Below, piece after piece: positions 12,176 to 19,755 of a stretch of DNA of 19,755 nucleotides. Origin of the DNA: JAGIBJ01 sp047604965 (lineage in GTDB: Bacteria; Actinomycetota; Thermoleophilia; Solirubrobacterales; Solirubrobacteraceae). The stretch spans positions 1 through 19,755 of the forward strand of contig JASGGQ010000041.1 in NCBI GenBank assembly GCA_047604965.1. The letters are read 5' to 3'. The notes under the pieces were generated by a model. That model ran no database searches. It was not told the DNA's origin and was given only the letters and a program-made list of their open reading frames with translations. Within the stretch, counting starts at the first letter, position 1. The number at the start of each line of letters is the position of its first letter. The position numbers were made by a program, and so were the translations under genes.

Positions 12176-15049
12176 GTGTCCGAACGCCGCCGAAATCTTT
12201 TCATCCTGCTCTTCGTCGCCGGACTCGCGATCGCTTCGATCGCGATCGTCGCCACGAAGAGCGCCCGCCTCGGGCTCGACCTGCGAGGCGGCGTCGAGTT
12301 GGTCTACAAGGCCACACCGGCCGTCGGCAGCGGCCCGGTCGATCCTGATTCGCTGAACCGCGCGATCGAGGTGATGCGCAAGCGCGTCGACCCGACCGGT
12401 ACCCGCGAGCCGGAGATCCAGACCGCGGGTGAAAACCAAATCACGATCGCGCTGCCGGGCTTCCAGGACGCCAAAAAGGCGCAAGATCTCGTGGGCCGCA
12501 CCGCCCGCCTGTACTTCTACGACTGGGAAGTCAACGTCGTCGGCCCCGACGGCCATCCGGCACCGGAAGATCAGACGGTCACCGGTGGTGGCACCGATCC
12601 CGGCGGCGCCGCCGCCGCGCTGTCGCACTACGACGCGGTGATCCGCGCCAGTAAGCGCCAAGCAAAGGCGTACGCGCAGCGCACACACAACGCGACCTAC
12701 TACCTCGTCAACGACAAGACCAAGCAGGTTGTCGCTGGGCCGTCGACCGTCGCTGATGACGTGTACGACGATGATCCGGTCGCGGCCGCCAAGCAGAAGC
12801 AGGAGCTGCGGCGCGTGACGGTGCCGACCGGCACCACGCTGCTTCAGGCGACCGCGCCACAGGCCAAGTCGGGCTCGGGCAAAGCGGCTGCGCGCCCCGA
12901 CAAGTGGTACGTGATGCAGGACGATGTCGCGCTGCAGGGCTCCGACATCCGTGATCCCGTCCAGAGTCAGGATTCGCTGGGGCAGCCGTCGGTGGCGTTC
13001 CAGTTCTCCAGCAAGGGCAAAGAGATCTGGCAGGAGGTCACCCGCACGATCGCGCAGCGTGGCCAGGAGCAGAAGATCGGCGGGACCGGCAACCAGCACT
13101 TCGCTGTCGCGCTCGACAACCAGTTGCTGACCGTCCCGTATATCGACGCCGACAAGAACCCGGACGGCATCTCCGGCGATACCGGCGCGGAGATCTCCGG
13201 TTCGATGACGATCGCGGAAGCACGCGAACTCGCGGAGTTGCTGCGGGCCGGCGCGCTGCCCGTCAACTTGCAGCAGATCTCGCAGTCGCAGATCTCGGCG
13301 CCGCTCGGTGCCAAAGCGCTCGATCAGGCGATCCTCGCCGGCCTCGTCGGCTTTGCCGTCGTCGCGCTGTTCTTGCTCGTGTTCTATCGCGTCTTGGGCC
13401 TGCTGGCTGTCTCCGGCCTCGCGCTCTACACGCTGTTCTTCTACGCGCTGGTGAAGGCGATCCCGATCACGCTGACGCTGCCGGGCATCGCCGGCTTGAT
13501 CCTGACGATCGGCGTCGCCGCTGACGCGAACATCGTGATCTTCGAACGGATCAAAGAGGAGCTGCGTGCCGGACGCACCATCTCCGCCGCGATCTCCGCC
13601 GGCTATAAGCGCGGGCTGACGGCGATCGTCGATGCCAACGTCGTGACCTTCGTCGTCGCGTTCATTCTCTTTACGCTTGCGACCGCAGGGGTCAAGGGCT
13701 TTGCCTTCACGCTCGGCGTCGGCACGCTCGTCTCATTCTTCACCGCCGTCGTGTACACGCAGGCGGTGCTGGGCGTGCTCGGCACCTCGCGCACGCTGAC
13801 CAGCCGCGCGGCGTTCGGTGCGGGCGAACGCAAACGCGCTGCGCGCCGCTTCGATTTCATGGGCCGCTCGAAGGTGTTCTTCTCGCTCTCCGGCGTGATC
13901 CTGCTGGTCGGCGCGTTCGCGATCGGCACCAACGGGGTACCGCTCGGCAACGACTTCGAAGGCGGCACCAAGATCACCGCCGAGCTTCAGCGCGATGCGT
14001 CGGAAACGCAGGTGCGTAAGGCGCTGGAGGCCAAGGGCTTTACGGCCGAGAAGGTGCAGCGCGAAACCGGCGCCGACGTCGCCGCGAATACCTTCCAAAT
14101 CACGATCAAGGAGCTGGAGCCCGACCAGGTTCCGGCCGTCAAGACGGCGCTTGCCGACGCTTACGGCGTTGCCGACAATTACGAGGTGCAGTCGGTCGGC
14201 CCGACCTTCGGCAAGCAGATCGCCGACACCGCGATCATCGCGATCATCGCATCGCTGCTGGTGATCTCGGCGTACATCGCGCTGCGCTTCGAATGGAAGT
14301 ACGCGGTGCCGGTGTTGATCGCGATCACCCACGACATCCTGATCGTGGCCGGCGTCTACGCCGCCATCGGCGCGGAGGTGACCAGCTCGACCGTCGCAGC
14401 GTTGCTGACGATCCTCGGCTACTCGCTGTACGACACGATCATCGTGTTCGACCGCATCCGGGAGAACGTGCCACGCATGCCACGGGCGACCTACAGCCAG
14501 ATCGTCAACCAGTCGATGGGCGAAGTACTCACCCGCTCGCTGGCGACCTCGTTCTGCACCTTGCTGCCGGTCACGGCGCTGTACATCCTCGGCGGCGACA
14601 CGCTCAAGGATTTCGCATTGGCGCTGATCATCGGCACGCTCTCCGGCACGTACTCCTCGATCTTCATCGCCTCCCCGGTGCTCGTGCATTGGAAGGAACG
14701 CGAACGGATCTGGAAGCGCCGCGCGGCGACGGTCGCCGCCGAGCACGGCGGCCTCGTGCCGGCGTACGCCGACGCGCCCAAGGCCGCCGTCGCAGAGCGC
14801 GCGCAGTCCGGCCCGGTGCGGCTCAGCAGCGATCAGCCGGAAGCGGTCAGTGAGGAAGAGTTCGCCGAGATGGTCCGTGACCTCGGCATCGAACCTGAGC
14901 AGCCGGCCGCCGGCAGCGCCGCAGCTCAGCGCAGCAGCGCGCCGGCCGCGACGGCAGCAATCGATCCGAACGATCCGGCCGCAGTACGCCGGGAGCAGGC
15001 GCGCCGGCGCCGCGAAGAGCGGCAGAGCCGCCCGAAGGGAGATTCCTGA
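12176..15049 (+). CDS. secDF: Protein-export membrane protein SecDF (SecD-SecF fusion)
   Basis: A 957-residue fusion of SecD and SecF, which pulls exported proteins across the membrane using the proton gradient. SecD: TM1 (7-26), RLGLDLRGGVELVY (31-44), a large extracytoplasmic P1 domain to about 380, then five helices with GVAADANIVIFERIKEEL (446-463). SecF: TM near 566-585, PLGNDFEGGTKI (589-600), an extracytoplasmic domain to 680, then helices with LGYSLYDTIIVFDRIREN (747-764). By alignment in my head, Asp450, Asp753 and Arg787 correspond to the proton-path residues Asp340, Asp637 and Arg671 of Thermus SecDF. P1 carries an extra segment (about 120-245) and the C-terminus a charged cytosolic tail (850-957). 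The start is GTG; the stop overlaps the next ATG (TGATG). Confidence 0.97.
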   Translation: MSERRRNLFILLFVAGLAIASIAIVATKSARLGLDLRGGVELVYKATPAVGSGPVDPDSLNRAIEVMRKRVDPTGTREPEIQTAGENQITIALPGFQDAKKAQDLVGRTARLYFYDWEVNVVGPDGHPAPEDQTVTGGGTDPGGAAAALSHYDAVIRASKRQAKAYAQRTHNATYYLVNDKTKQVVAGPSTVADDVYDDDPVAAAKQKQELRRVTVPTGTTLLQATAPQAKSGSGKAAARPDKWYVMQDDVALQGSDIRDPVQSQDSLGQPSVAFQFSSKGKEIWQEVTRTIAQRGQEQKIGGTGNQHFAVALDNQLLTVPYIDADKNPDGISGDTGAEISGSMTIAEARELAELLRAGALPVNLQQISQSQISAPLGAKALDQAILAGLVGFAVVALFLLVFYRVLGLLAVSGLALYTLFFYALVKAIPITLTLPGIAGLILTIGVAADANIVIFERIKEELRAGRTISAAISAGYKRGLTAIVDANVVTFVVAFILFTLATAGVKGFAFTLGVGTLVSFFTAVVYTQAVLGVLGTSRTLTSRAAFGAGERKRAARRFDFMGRSKVFFSLSGVILLVGAFAIGTNGVPLGNDFEGGTKITAELQRDASETQVRKALEAKGFTAEKVQRETGADVAANTFQITIKELEPDQVPAVKTALADAYGVADNYEVQSVGPTFGKQIADTAIIAIIASLLVISAYIALRFEWKYAVPVLIAITHDILIVAGVYAAIGAEVTSSTVAALLTILGYSLYDTIIVFDRIRENVPRMPRATYSQIVNQSMGEVLTRSLATSFCTLLPVTALYILGGDTLKDFALALIIGTLSGTYSSIFIASPVLVHWKERERIWKRRAATVAAEHGGLVPAYADAPKAAVAERAQSGPVRLSSDQPEAVSEEEFAEMVRDLGIEPEQPAAGSAAAQRSSAPAATAAIDPNDPAAVRREQARRRREERQSRPKGDS
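15035..15041 (+). promoter_or_regulatory. Shine-Dalgarno sequence of the small membrane protein gene
   Basis: AAGGGAG within the end of secDF lies 7 nt before the ATG at 15049, good spacing for ribosome binding and translational coupling with secDF. Confidence 0.6.
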
Positions 15050-15321
15050 TGGCGATCCTGTCTTGGGTCATGATGGGCCTCGCGATCTGGCACTTCGCCA
15101 TCTGGCTGCCCGATCGCGTGATCGGCGGCATCGTTGGGGCGTTCTTGATCGCCGCTGGCGGTGCCGTGCTTGGCGGACTGATCCTCAACGGCTTCGACGT
15201 GCCCGGCCGCGACGATCTCAAGACGGTGATCGCGCTCGACGGCATCCCCGGCGCGATCATCGCGCTGGCGATCGGCTACGGCGCTGGCGTCCTGCGGGAA
15301 ACCAAGTCGAGCGAAGCCTGA
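15049..15321 (+). CDS. Small three-helix membrane protein, unknown function
   Basis: A 90-residue integral membrane protein with three hydrophobic segments, about 3-20, 24-47 and 60-82. The second is Gly/Ala-rich (GGIVGAFLIAAGGAVLGG), which allows close helix packing. Between helices two and three is a short charged loop, GFDVPGRDDLKT. The Gly-rich stretch resembles the GlsB/YeaQ-type small membrane proteins, but I cannot place it there with confidence. The start codon overlaps the secDF stop by one base, and AAGGGAG is well placed, so it is made together with SecDF and could be an accessory subunit of it. It lies 40 bp before recJ. Confidence 0.82.
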   Translation: MAILSWVMMGLAIWHFAIWLPDRVIGGIVGAFLIAAGGAVLGGLILNGFDVPGRDDLKTVIALDGIPGAIIALAIGYGAGVLRETKSSEA

Positions 15322-15349
15322 TCGCGGCGCTTCCGTCCCGCCGGCCCCG

Positions 15350-15355
15350 TACCGT
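15350..15355 (+). promoter_or_regulatory. Candidate -10 element of recJ, leaderless type
   Basis: TACCGT ends 6 nt before the GTG at 15362 in the 40-bp gap after the small membrane gene. It supports this GTG over the in-frame GTG at 15371. Confidence 0.45.
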
Positions 15356-15361
15356 GAGCTG

Positions 15362-17878
15362 GTGGCCGCAGTGAGTTCCCCGCAAGTGCAGCCGCCGATC
15401 GGCGCGCAGCCCGGCGACGCCGGCGCCACCCCGGCTGCCGCGCCGCCGGTGGCGGTGGCCGCCACGCACACCGCACCATCGCCGCTGGCTCCGGCCGTCG
15501 ATCCAGCGCAGCTCAGCACGCTGATGGCGGCGCTGGGCATCGGCCATGTCACCGCGCAGGCGTTGCTGCGGCGCGGGCTGAGCGACCCGGCGCAGGCTCG
15601 CCGCTGGCTCAGCGGCGATGGGGCGCAGTCCGTGCCGCTGCCGAACCTCGACGCCGCCACCGCACTGGTGCTGCGCCATCTCAGCGCCGGCAGCCGGATC
15701 GTCGTCCACGGCGACTACGACGTCGATGGCGTGTGCGCGACGGCGATCCTGCTCGACACGCTGCAGCGGCTCGGTGGCGATCCGGCGTGGCATCTCCCCA
15801 AACGTGGCGTCGATGGCTACGGGCTGACAACGACCAGCTTGCAGCGCATCGGCCGGATCGGTGCCCAGCTGGTGATCACCGTCGACTGCGGCATCACCGC
15901 CGTCGAGGAGGTCGCACAACTCACTGAGGCCGGCGTCGATGTGCTGATCACCGACCACCACCTGCCGCGTGAGGACGGGCAGCTGCCCGGCGCAACGGTG
16001 CTGCACCCGGCGGTGCGCGGTGACGAACTCGTCGAGCCGGCTGATGCGCCGTGCGGCGCCGGTGTCGCCGCTGCGCTCGCGCGCGAACTGCTCCGCCGTA
16101 CCGATCAGCGTTCCGAGGCGCTCGACGACGGCATCGCTGAGCTTGTGGCCTTGGCAACGATCGCCGACTGCGTGCCGCTGACCGGCGAGAACCGCGCTGT
16201 CGTGCGTGCCGGTCTGGCGGCGTTGGCACGCACCCGTCGCCCAGGTTTGCGCGCGCTGCTGCGTGCCGCACGGGTGCCGAGCAACGCGATCGACGGCACG
16301 GCGGTCGCGTTCCGCTTGGCGCCACGGCTCAACGCCGCCGGCCGCGTTGCCCGCGCCGATCTCGCGCTCTCGCTGCTGCGAACCGGCTCCGACGACGACG
16401 CGCGCACGCTCGTCGAAGAACTCGAACGCTGCAACCTACGCCGCCGTGAGACCGAGCTTGCGGTGCGTCGTGCCGCCGAGCAACAGGTTCGCCAGCTCGG
16501 CGAACGCGACGGCTACGTGCTCGCCGGTGAGGGTTGGCCGGCCGGCGTGGTCGGGATCGTCGCCGCCCGCATCGCTGAAGCGACGAACCGCCCGACGGTG
16601 ATCGTCGGCCTCGATGGCGAACACGGCACCGGGTCGGCCCGCAGCGCGCAAGGGCTCGATCTCGCCGCGCTGCTGCGTGACTGCGGCGAGCATCTCGAAC
16701 GGTTCGGCGGTCATGCACAGGCGGCCGGCTGCGAACTACGCGCGGCGCAGCTTGAAGCGTTCGCCACCGCGTTCGACGAGGCCGCCGAGCGGGCGCTCGC
16801 GAGGATCGCAGCGGCGCCACCTGAAACGGTCGACGCCGTCGCCGAAGTTCGCGACCTCACGCTCGATCTCGCCGATGAACTTGCGAACTTCGAGCCGACC
16901 GGCGAAGGCAACCCGCCGGTGCGGCTACTGCTGCCCTCGGTGCGGGTGATCGAGGAAAGCCCGATGGGGTCCGGCGGCGAACATCGCCGCGCCGTCGTCA
17001 CCTCCGGCGGCGCCCGCACGAACGCCGTGGCCTTCTCATCGCCGGCGATCCCGACCGGCGTGCCGCTCGATCTCGTGGTCCACCTCGAACGTTCCACCTT
17101 CGGTGGCACCGTCGAAGCGCGCGTCGTGGTGCAGTCGGTCCATGTGCTGGAGCGGCCGGCGGCGGCTTCGACGCGCCCAGCCCGGCGCGATGCCGGAGCA
17201 TTGGCGGCGCTGCTGGCGGGCTACCACGATGAGCTGCCGGAGCCACTTGCGCCGCCACGCCCAACGGTCGATCGGCGCGGCGGTTCGGTCGCCTGCGCGC
17301 TGCGCGTCGCCGCCGCGTGCGGGCGGGCTCCGATCGCGTACGTTGCCGATCCCGACCGCCGCGCGCCGCAGCTGCGCGCGCTCGGCGTGACCGGCACCGT
17401 TGCCGGGCCGGCGGCGCTCGCTCGCGCATTGGTTGCGGCCGGCGGCGACCAGCTGATGGTGATCTGCGTCGACCCGCCGCTCGACCCGCGCGCCGCCGCC
17501 GCGCTGGCAGCGCCACACGTCGAATCGTGGTGGAGCTGGAGTGAGGCTGAGCTAACCTATTCCCTTCATGTTCTGGAGCGGGAGTTTGCATTGCGGCCGC
17601 TCATGGTCGCGCTCTACCGGGGTCTTCGAGACTCCGGCCATCCGGTCGCGGCGCTTGGTCTGCTCGGCTTGCTGCCCGACGGGTACTCCGCCGCCGGCCT
17701 TGGCCGCGCTGTGCGCGTGCTCGAAGAGCTTGGATTGGTCGACGTTGGCGAGTCGCTCAGCAGCGTCACGCTCAGCTCGACGCAGCGAGTCGAACCTGAG
17801 CAGTCAAGCGCATTTGCGCGGGCAGCGGCGATCGTCGAGGAGGCGCGGGCATGGAGCCTGAGTCCACGATCGGTCTGA
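15362..17878 (+). CDS. recJ: Single-stranded-DNA-specific exonuclease RecJ, with C-terminal extension
   Basis: An 838-residue 5'-3' ssDNA exonuclease of the DHH superfamily used in recombination and repair. After an Ala/Pro-rich tail (1-45) come the motifs VVHGDYDVDG (114-123, Asp118/120/122), TVDCGIT (173-179), ITDHH (196-200) and ATIADCVPL (265-273, Asp269). The DHHA1 domain shows EGWPAGVVGIVAARI (390-404), SARS and FGGHAQAAG (448-456). An OB-like domain covers about 500-600. Residues 610-838 are an added C-terminal region not in E. coli RecJ (577 aa): a Rossmann-like degenerate part, then a winged-helix-like end. The start is GTG 15362. The last 28 bases overlap rel. Third-position GC is uniform across core and extension, arguing against a recent fusion. 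Confidence 0.95.
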   Translation: MAAVSSPQVQPPIGAQPGDAGATPAAAPPVAVAATHTAPSPLAPAVDPAQLSTLMAALGIGHVTAQALLRRGLSDPAQARRWLSGDGAQSVPLPNLDAATALVLRHLSAGSRIVVHGDYDVDGVCATAILLDTLQRLGGDPAWHLPKRGVDGYGLTTTSLQRIGRIGAQLVITVDCGITAVEEVAQLTEAGVDVLITDHHLPREDGQLPGATVLHPAVRGDELVEPADAPCGAGVAAALARELLRRTDQRSEALDDGIAELVALATIADCVPLTGENRAVVRAGLAALARTRRPGLRALLRAARVPSNAIDGTAVAFRLAPRLNAAGRVARADLALSLLRTGSDDDARTLVEELERCNLRRRETELAVRRAAEQQVRQLGERDGYVLAGEGWPAGVVGIVAARIAEATNRPTVIVGLDGEHGTGSARSAQGLDLAALLRDCGEHLERFGGHAQAAGCELRAAQLEAFATAFDEAAERALARIAAAPPETVDAVAEVRDLTLDLADELANFEPTGEGNPPVRLLLPSVRVIEESPMGSGGEHRRAVVTSGGARTNAVAFSSPAIPTGVPLDLVVHLERSTFGGTVEARVVVQSVHVLERPAAASTRPARRDAGALAALLAGYHDELPEPLAPPRPTVDRRGGSVACALRVAAACGRAPIAYVADPDRRAPQLRALGVTGTVAGPAALARALVAAGGDQLMVICVDPPLDPRAAAALAAPHVESWWSWSEAELTYSLHVLEREFALRPLMVALYRGLRDSGHPVAALGLLGLLPDGYSAAGLGRAVRVLEELGLVDVGESLSSVTLSSTQRVEPEQSSAFARAAAIVEEARAWSLSPRSV
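17837..17843 (+). promoter_or_regulatory. Shine-Dalgarno sequence of rel inside recJ
   Basis: GAGGAGG lies 7 nt before the rel ATG, within the recJ coding region. It is the strongest ribosome site in the window and decides the ATG at 17851 despite the 28-bp overlap. Confidence 0.75.
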
Positions 17879-19755
17879 CGCAAGAGCACGCTGCCGAGCT
17901 GTCGCGGCACCTGATCGACGAGGCCCCGTCGCTCGGGACCGGCCTCGCGATCGAACGGATCGACGGTCACGAGTTGACGAGTAACGAGCGACGGCTGATC
18001 GCCGACCTGCGCGCCGTGATCGCGGAGCATGCGCAGCCGAGTCGCACCCCGGTCGATCTGCGTGAGGTGGAGCGCGCCTTCGCCTTTGCCGCGCGCCACC
18101 ACGTCGGCCAGCAGCGTAAGAGCGGGGAGGACTTCATCGCGCATCCGGTCGGCGTCGCGAAGATCTGCGCCGGCCTGGGCCTCGACACGCAAACGCTGTG
18201 CGCCGCCTTGCTGCACGACACCGTCGAAGACACCGCAGCATCGCTTGAGTTGGTGTCCGAGCAGTTCGGCGAGACGGTCGCGCAACTCGTCGATGGCGTC
18301 ACCAAGCTGACCGGCATCACCTTCCAATCGCGTGACGATCAGCAGGCGGAGAACTACCGCAAGATGATCGTCGCGATGGCTCAGGATGTGCGGGTCATCC
18401 TGATCAAGCTCGCCGACCGGCTGCACAACATGCGCACGATCGGCGCGATGAGCAAGCCGAAGCAGATCGAGAAGTCACGCGAAACGCTTGAGATCTTCGC
18501 GCCGCTCGCGCATCGCCTCGGTATCCACGCGATCAAGTGGGAGCTGGAAGATCTCGCCTTCCAAGCGCTTCATCCGCGCAAGTACACCGAGATCAAAATG
18601 CTCGTCAACCAGCAGCGGCAGGATCGCGAACGGTACGTCGAGCAGGCCGGCAACTACTTGATCGAGGAGCTTGACAAAGTCGGGATTGCCGCCGATATCT
18701 CGGGCCGCGCGAAGCACTTCTATTCGATCTACACGAAGATGGCTCGCAAGGGCCGCGAGTTCAACGAGATCTACGATCTCACCGCGATGCGCGTGATCGT
18801 CGCCGGCACCAACGAGTGCTACGGCGCACTTGGCGTGGTTCATGCACTGTGGAAGCCGCTGCCGGGGCGCTTCAAGGACTACATCGCGATGCCCAAGGCG
18901 AACCTCTACCAGTCGCTGCATACGACGGTCGTGGGGCCTGAGGGCCGGCCACTTGAAATCCAGATCCGTACGGTGGAGATGCATGCGCGCGCCGAGTTCG
19001 GCGTCGCGGCGCACTGGGCGTACAAGGCCGGCGATGCGAGCAACAAGAGCGGCATGCTCGGCGATCTCGCCGAGGTTCACGGCGACATCCAGGATCCGCG
19101 CGAGTTCATGGAGTCGCTCAAGCGCAGCCTGTTCGGCTCCGAGGTTTTCATCTTCACGCCGAAGGGCGATGTCAAATCGCTGGAGCAGGGGGCAACACCG
19201 CTCGACTTCGCGTATGAGGTTCACACCGAGATCGGCCACCGCACCGTCGGCGCGAAGGTCAACCAGCGGCTGGTGCCGCTGCATTACGAGCTCAAGAACG
19301 GCGACATCGTCGAGATCCTCACCAGCAAGCAGGATCGTGGCCCGTCACGCGACTGGCTCAAGGTGGTGCGCACCAGCCGGGCGCGCAACAAGATCAAGCA
19401 CTTCTTCAAGCAGGAGTCGCGCCACGATTCCGAGCATCGCGGCCGTGATTTGCTTCAGGCCCAGCTCAAGCGGGCGGGGCTGCCGGCGCAGAAGATCGTC
19501 GCGAGCGCGATGCTCGCCGACGTTTCGCGTGAGCTTGGCTTCGATAAGGCCGAGGATTTTTACCTTGCGCTCGGCAACGAGCAGATCTCACCGCAGGTCG
19601 CGGTCAACAAGCTGATCGACCGCTTCAAGGGCGACGCCGCCGAGGAGGCGACCTCCGATTCGACCTTCGACGACCTGATCCATCGTCAGCGTCGCCGGAC
19701 GCAGCGCGGTTCGAAGATCGGGATCACCGTCGAAGGCGTCGATGAGGGCCTCGGC
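17851..19755 (+). CDS. rel: Bifunctional (p)ppGpp synthetase/hydrolase (RelA/SpoT homologue), C-terminus beyond the window
   Basis: The first 635 residues of a long RSH enzyme; the frame is open at the right edge. The HD hydrolase domain shows FIAHPVGVAKI (His97), LLHDTVEDT (His122/Asp123, Glu126/Asp127) and LADRLHNMRTI (187-197), all intact. The synthetase domain shows EIYDLTAMRVIV and GRFKDYIAMPKANLYQSLHTT (339-359). RFKD is the RxKD form found in bifunctional Rel/SpoT rather than the ExDD of synthesis-only RelA. The TGS domain covers about 430-491 (VFIFTPKGDVKSLEQGATPLDFAY). The helical region follows; the zinc-finger and ACT domains are expected past the edge. The N-terminal leader (1-70) is somewhat longer than in many homologues. 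Translation is probably coupled to recJ through the overlap and a strong GAGGAGG site. Confidence 0.97.
   Translation, partial: MEPESTIGLTQEHAAELSRHLIDEAPSLGTGLAIERIDGHELTSNERRLIADLRAVIAEHAQPSRTPVDLREVERAFAFAARHHVGQQRKSGEDFIAHPVGVAKICAGLGLDTQTLCAALLHDTVEDTAASLELVSEQFGETVAQLVDGVTKLTGITFQSRDDQQAENYRKMIVAMAQDVRVILIKLADRLHNMRTIGAMSKPKQIEKSRETLEIFAPLAHRLGIHAIKWELEDLAFQALHPRKYTEIKMLVNQQRQDRERYVEQAGNYLIEELDKVGIAADISGRAKHFYSIYTKMARKGREFNEIYDLTAMRVIVAGTNECYGALGVVHALWKPLPGRFKDYIAMPKANLYQSLHTTVVGPEGRPLEIQIRTVEMHARAEFGVAAHWAYKAGDASNKSGMLGDLAEVHGDIQDPREFMESLKRSLFGSEVFIFTPKGDVKSLEQGATPLDFAYEVHTEIGHRTVGAKVNQRLVPLHYELKNGDIVEILTSKQDRGPSRDWLKVVRTSRARNKIKHFFKQESRHDSEHRGRDLLQAQLKRAGLPAQKIVASAMLADVSRELGFDKAEDFYLALGNEQISPQVAVNKLIDRFKGDAAEEATSDSTFDDLIHRQRRRTQRGSKIGITVEGVDEGLG

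Noticed and set aside
13733..14746. A 337-codon frame antisense to secDF
   Set aside because: Arg/Asp/His-rich translation opposite conserved SecF helices; a shadow.
19189..19755. Possible synthesis-only RelA
   Set aside because: The HD motif residues are all present and the synthetase carries RFKD rather than ExDD, so a bifunctional enzyme is the better reading.

Overview
The window is a high-GC stretch (roughly two-thirds G+C by eye), densely coded, of a bacterial chromosome. Gene content and order (yebC, ruvC-ruvA-ruvB, fused secDF, recJ, bifunctional rel), GTG starts, TetR regulators and a fatty-acid thiolase suggest a high-GC actinobacterium. The fused secDF, the long RecJ and the absence of yajC and apt make me favour a deep-branching lineage such as Thermoleophilia/Solirubrobacterales. 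That placement is an inference from gene context, not a search result.

Layout. Positions 1-1238 (minus strand) hold the start of a thiolase cut by the window edge and a TetR regulator. A small lipoprotein (1322-1891, plus) converges on a metallo-beta-lactamase-fold hydrolase (1924-2979, minus). Positions 3132-7834 form a sugar/cell-surface block: a phosphohexomutase (minus), divergent from an unrecognised 280-aa protein, an RfbF-like sugar-1-phosphate nucleotidyltransferase, an RfbG-like NDP-sugar 4,6-dehydratase, and a secreted 180-aa protein joined to the dehydratase by an ATGA overlap. From 7956 to the end lies a conserved information-processing block: yebC, a convergent TetR gene, ruvC/ruvA/ruvB (overlapping), a zinc-ribbon plus PAS protein where yajC often sits, secDF, a small three-helix membrane protein, recJ and rel (running off the right edge).

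How the genes work together. RuvABC branch-migrates and resolves Holliday junctions. RecJ is a 5'-3' ssDNA exonuclease. SecDF drives late steps of protein export. Rel makes and degrades (p)ppGpp. The sugar block plausibly supplies a CDP- or dTDP-activated deoxysugar for surface glycans.

The most interesting signal cuts across the genes. Nine of fourteen non-overlapping start codons have an exact TANNNT hexamer ending 6-9 nt before the start codon, and three more have CANNNT. This is the spacing expected if transcription begins at or within a few bases of the start codon (leaderless mRNA). In contrast, genes that overlap the end of the previous gene (ruvA, the small membrane gene, rel and less clearly ruvB) have Shine-Dalgarno-like sequences. 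The window therefore appears to use two modes of translation initiation divided by operon position.

No tRNA, rRNA, CRISPR array, insertion sequence or attachment site was seen. No gene-free stretch exceeds about 150 bases.
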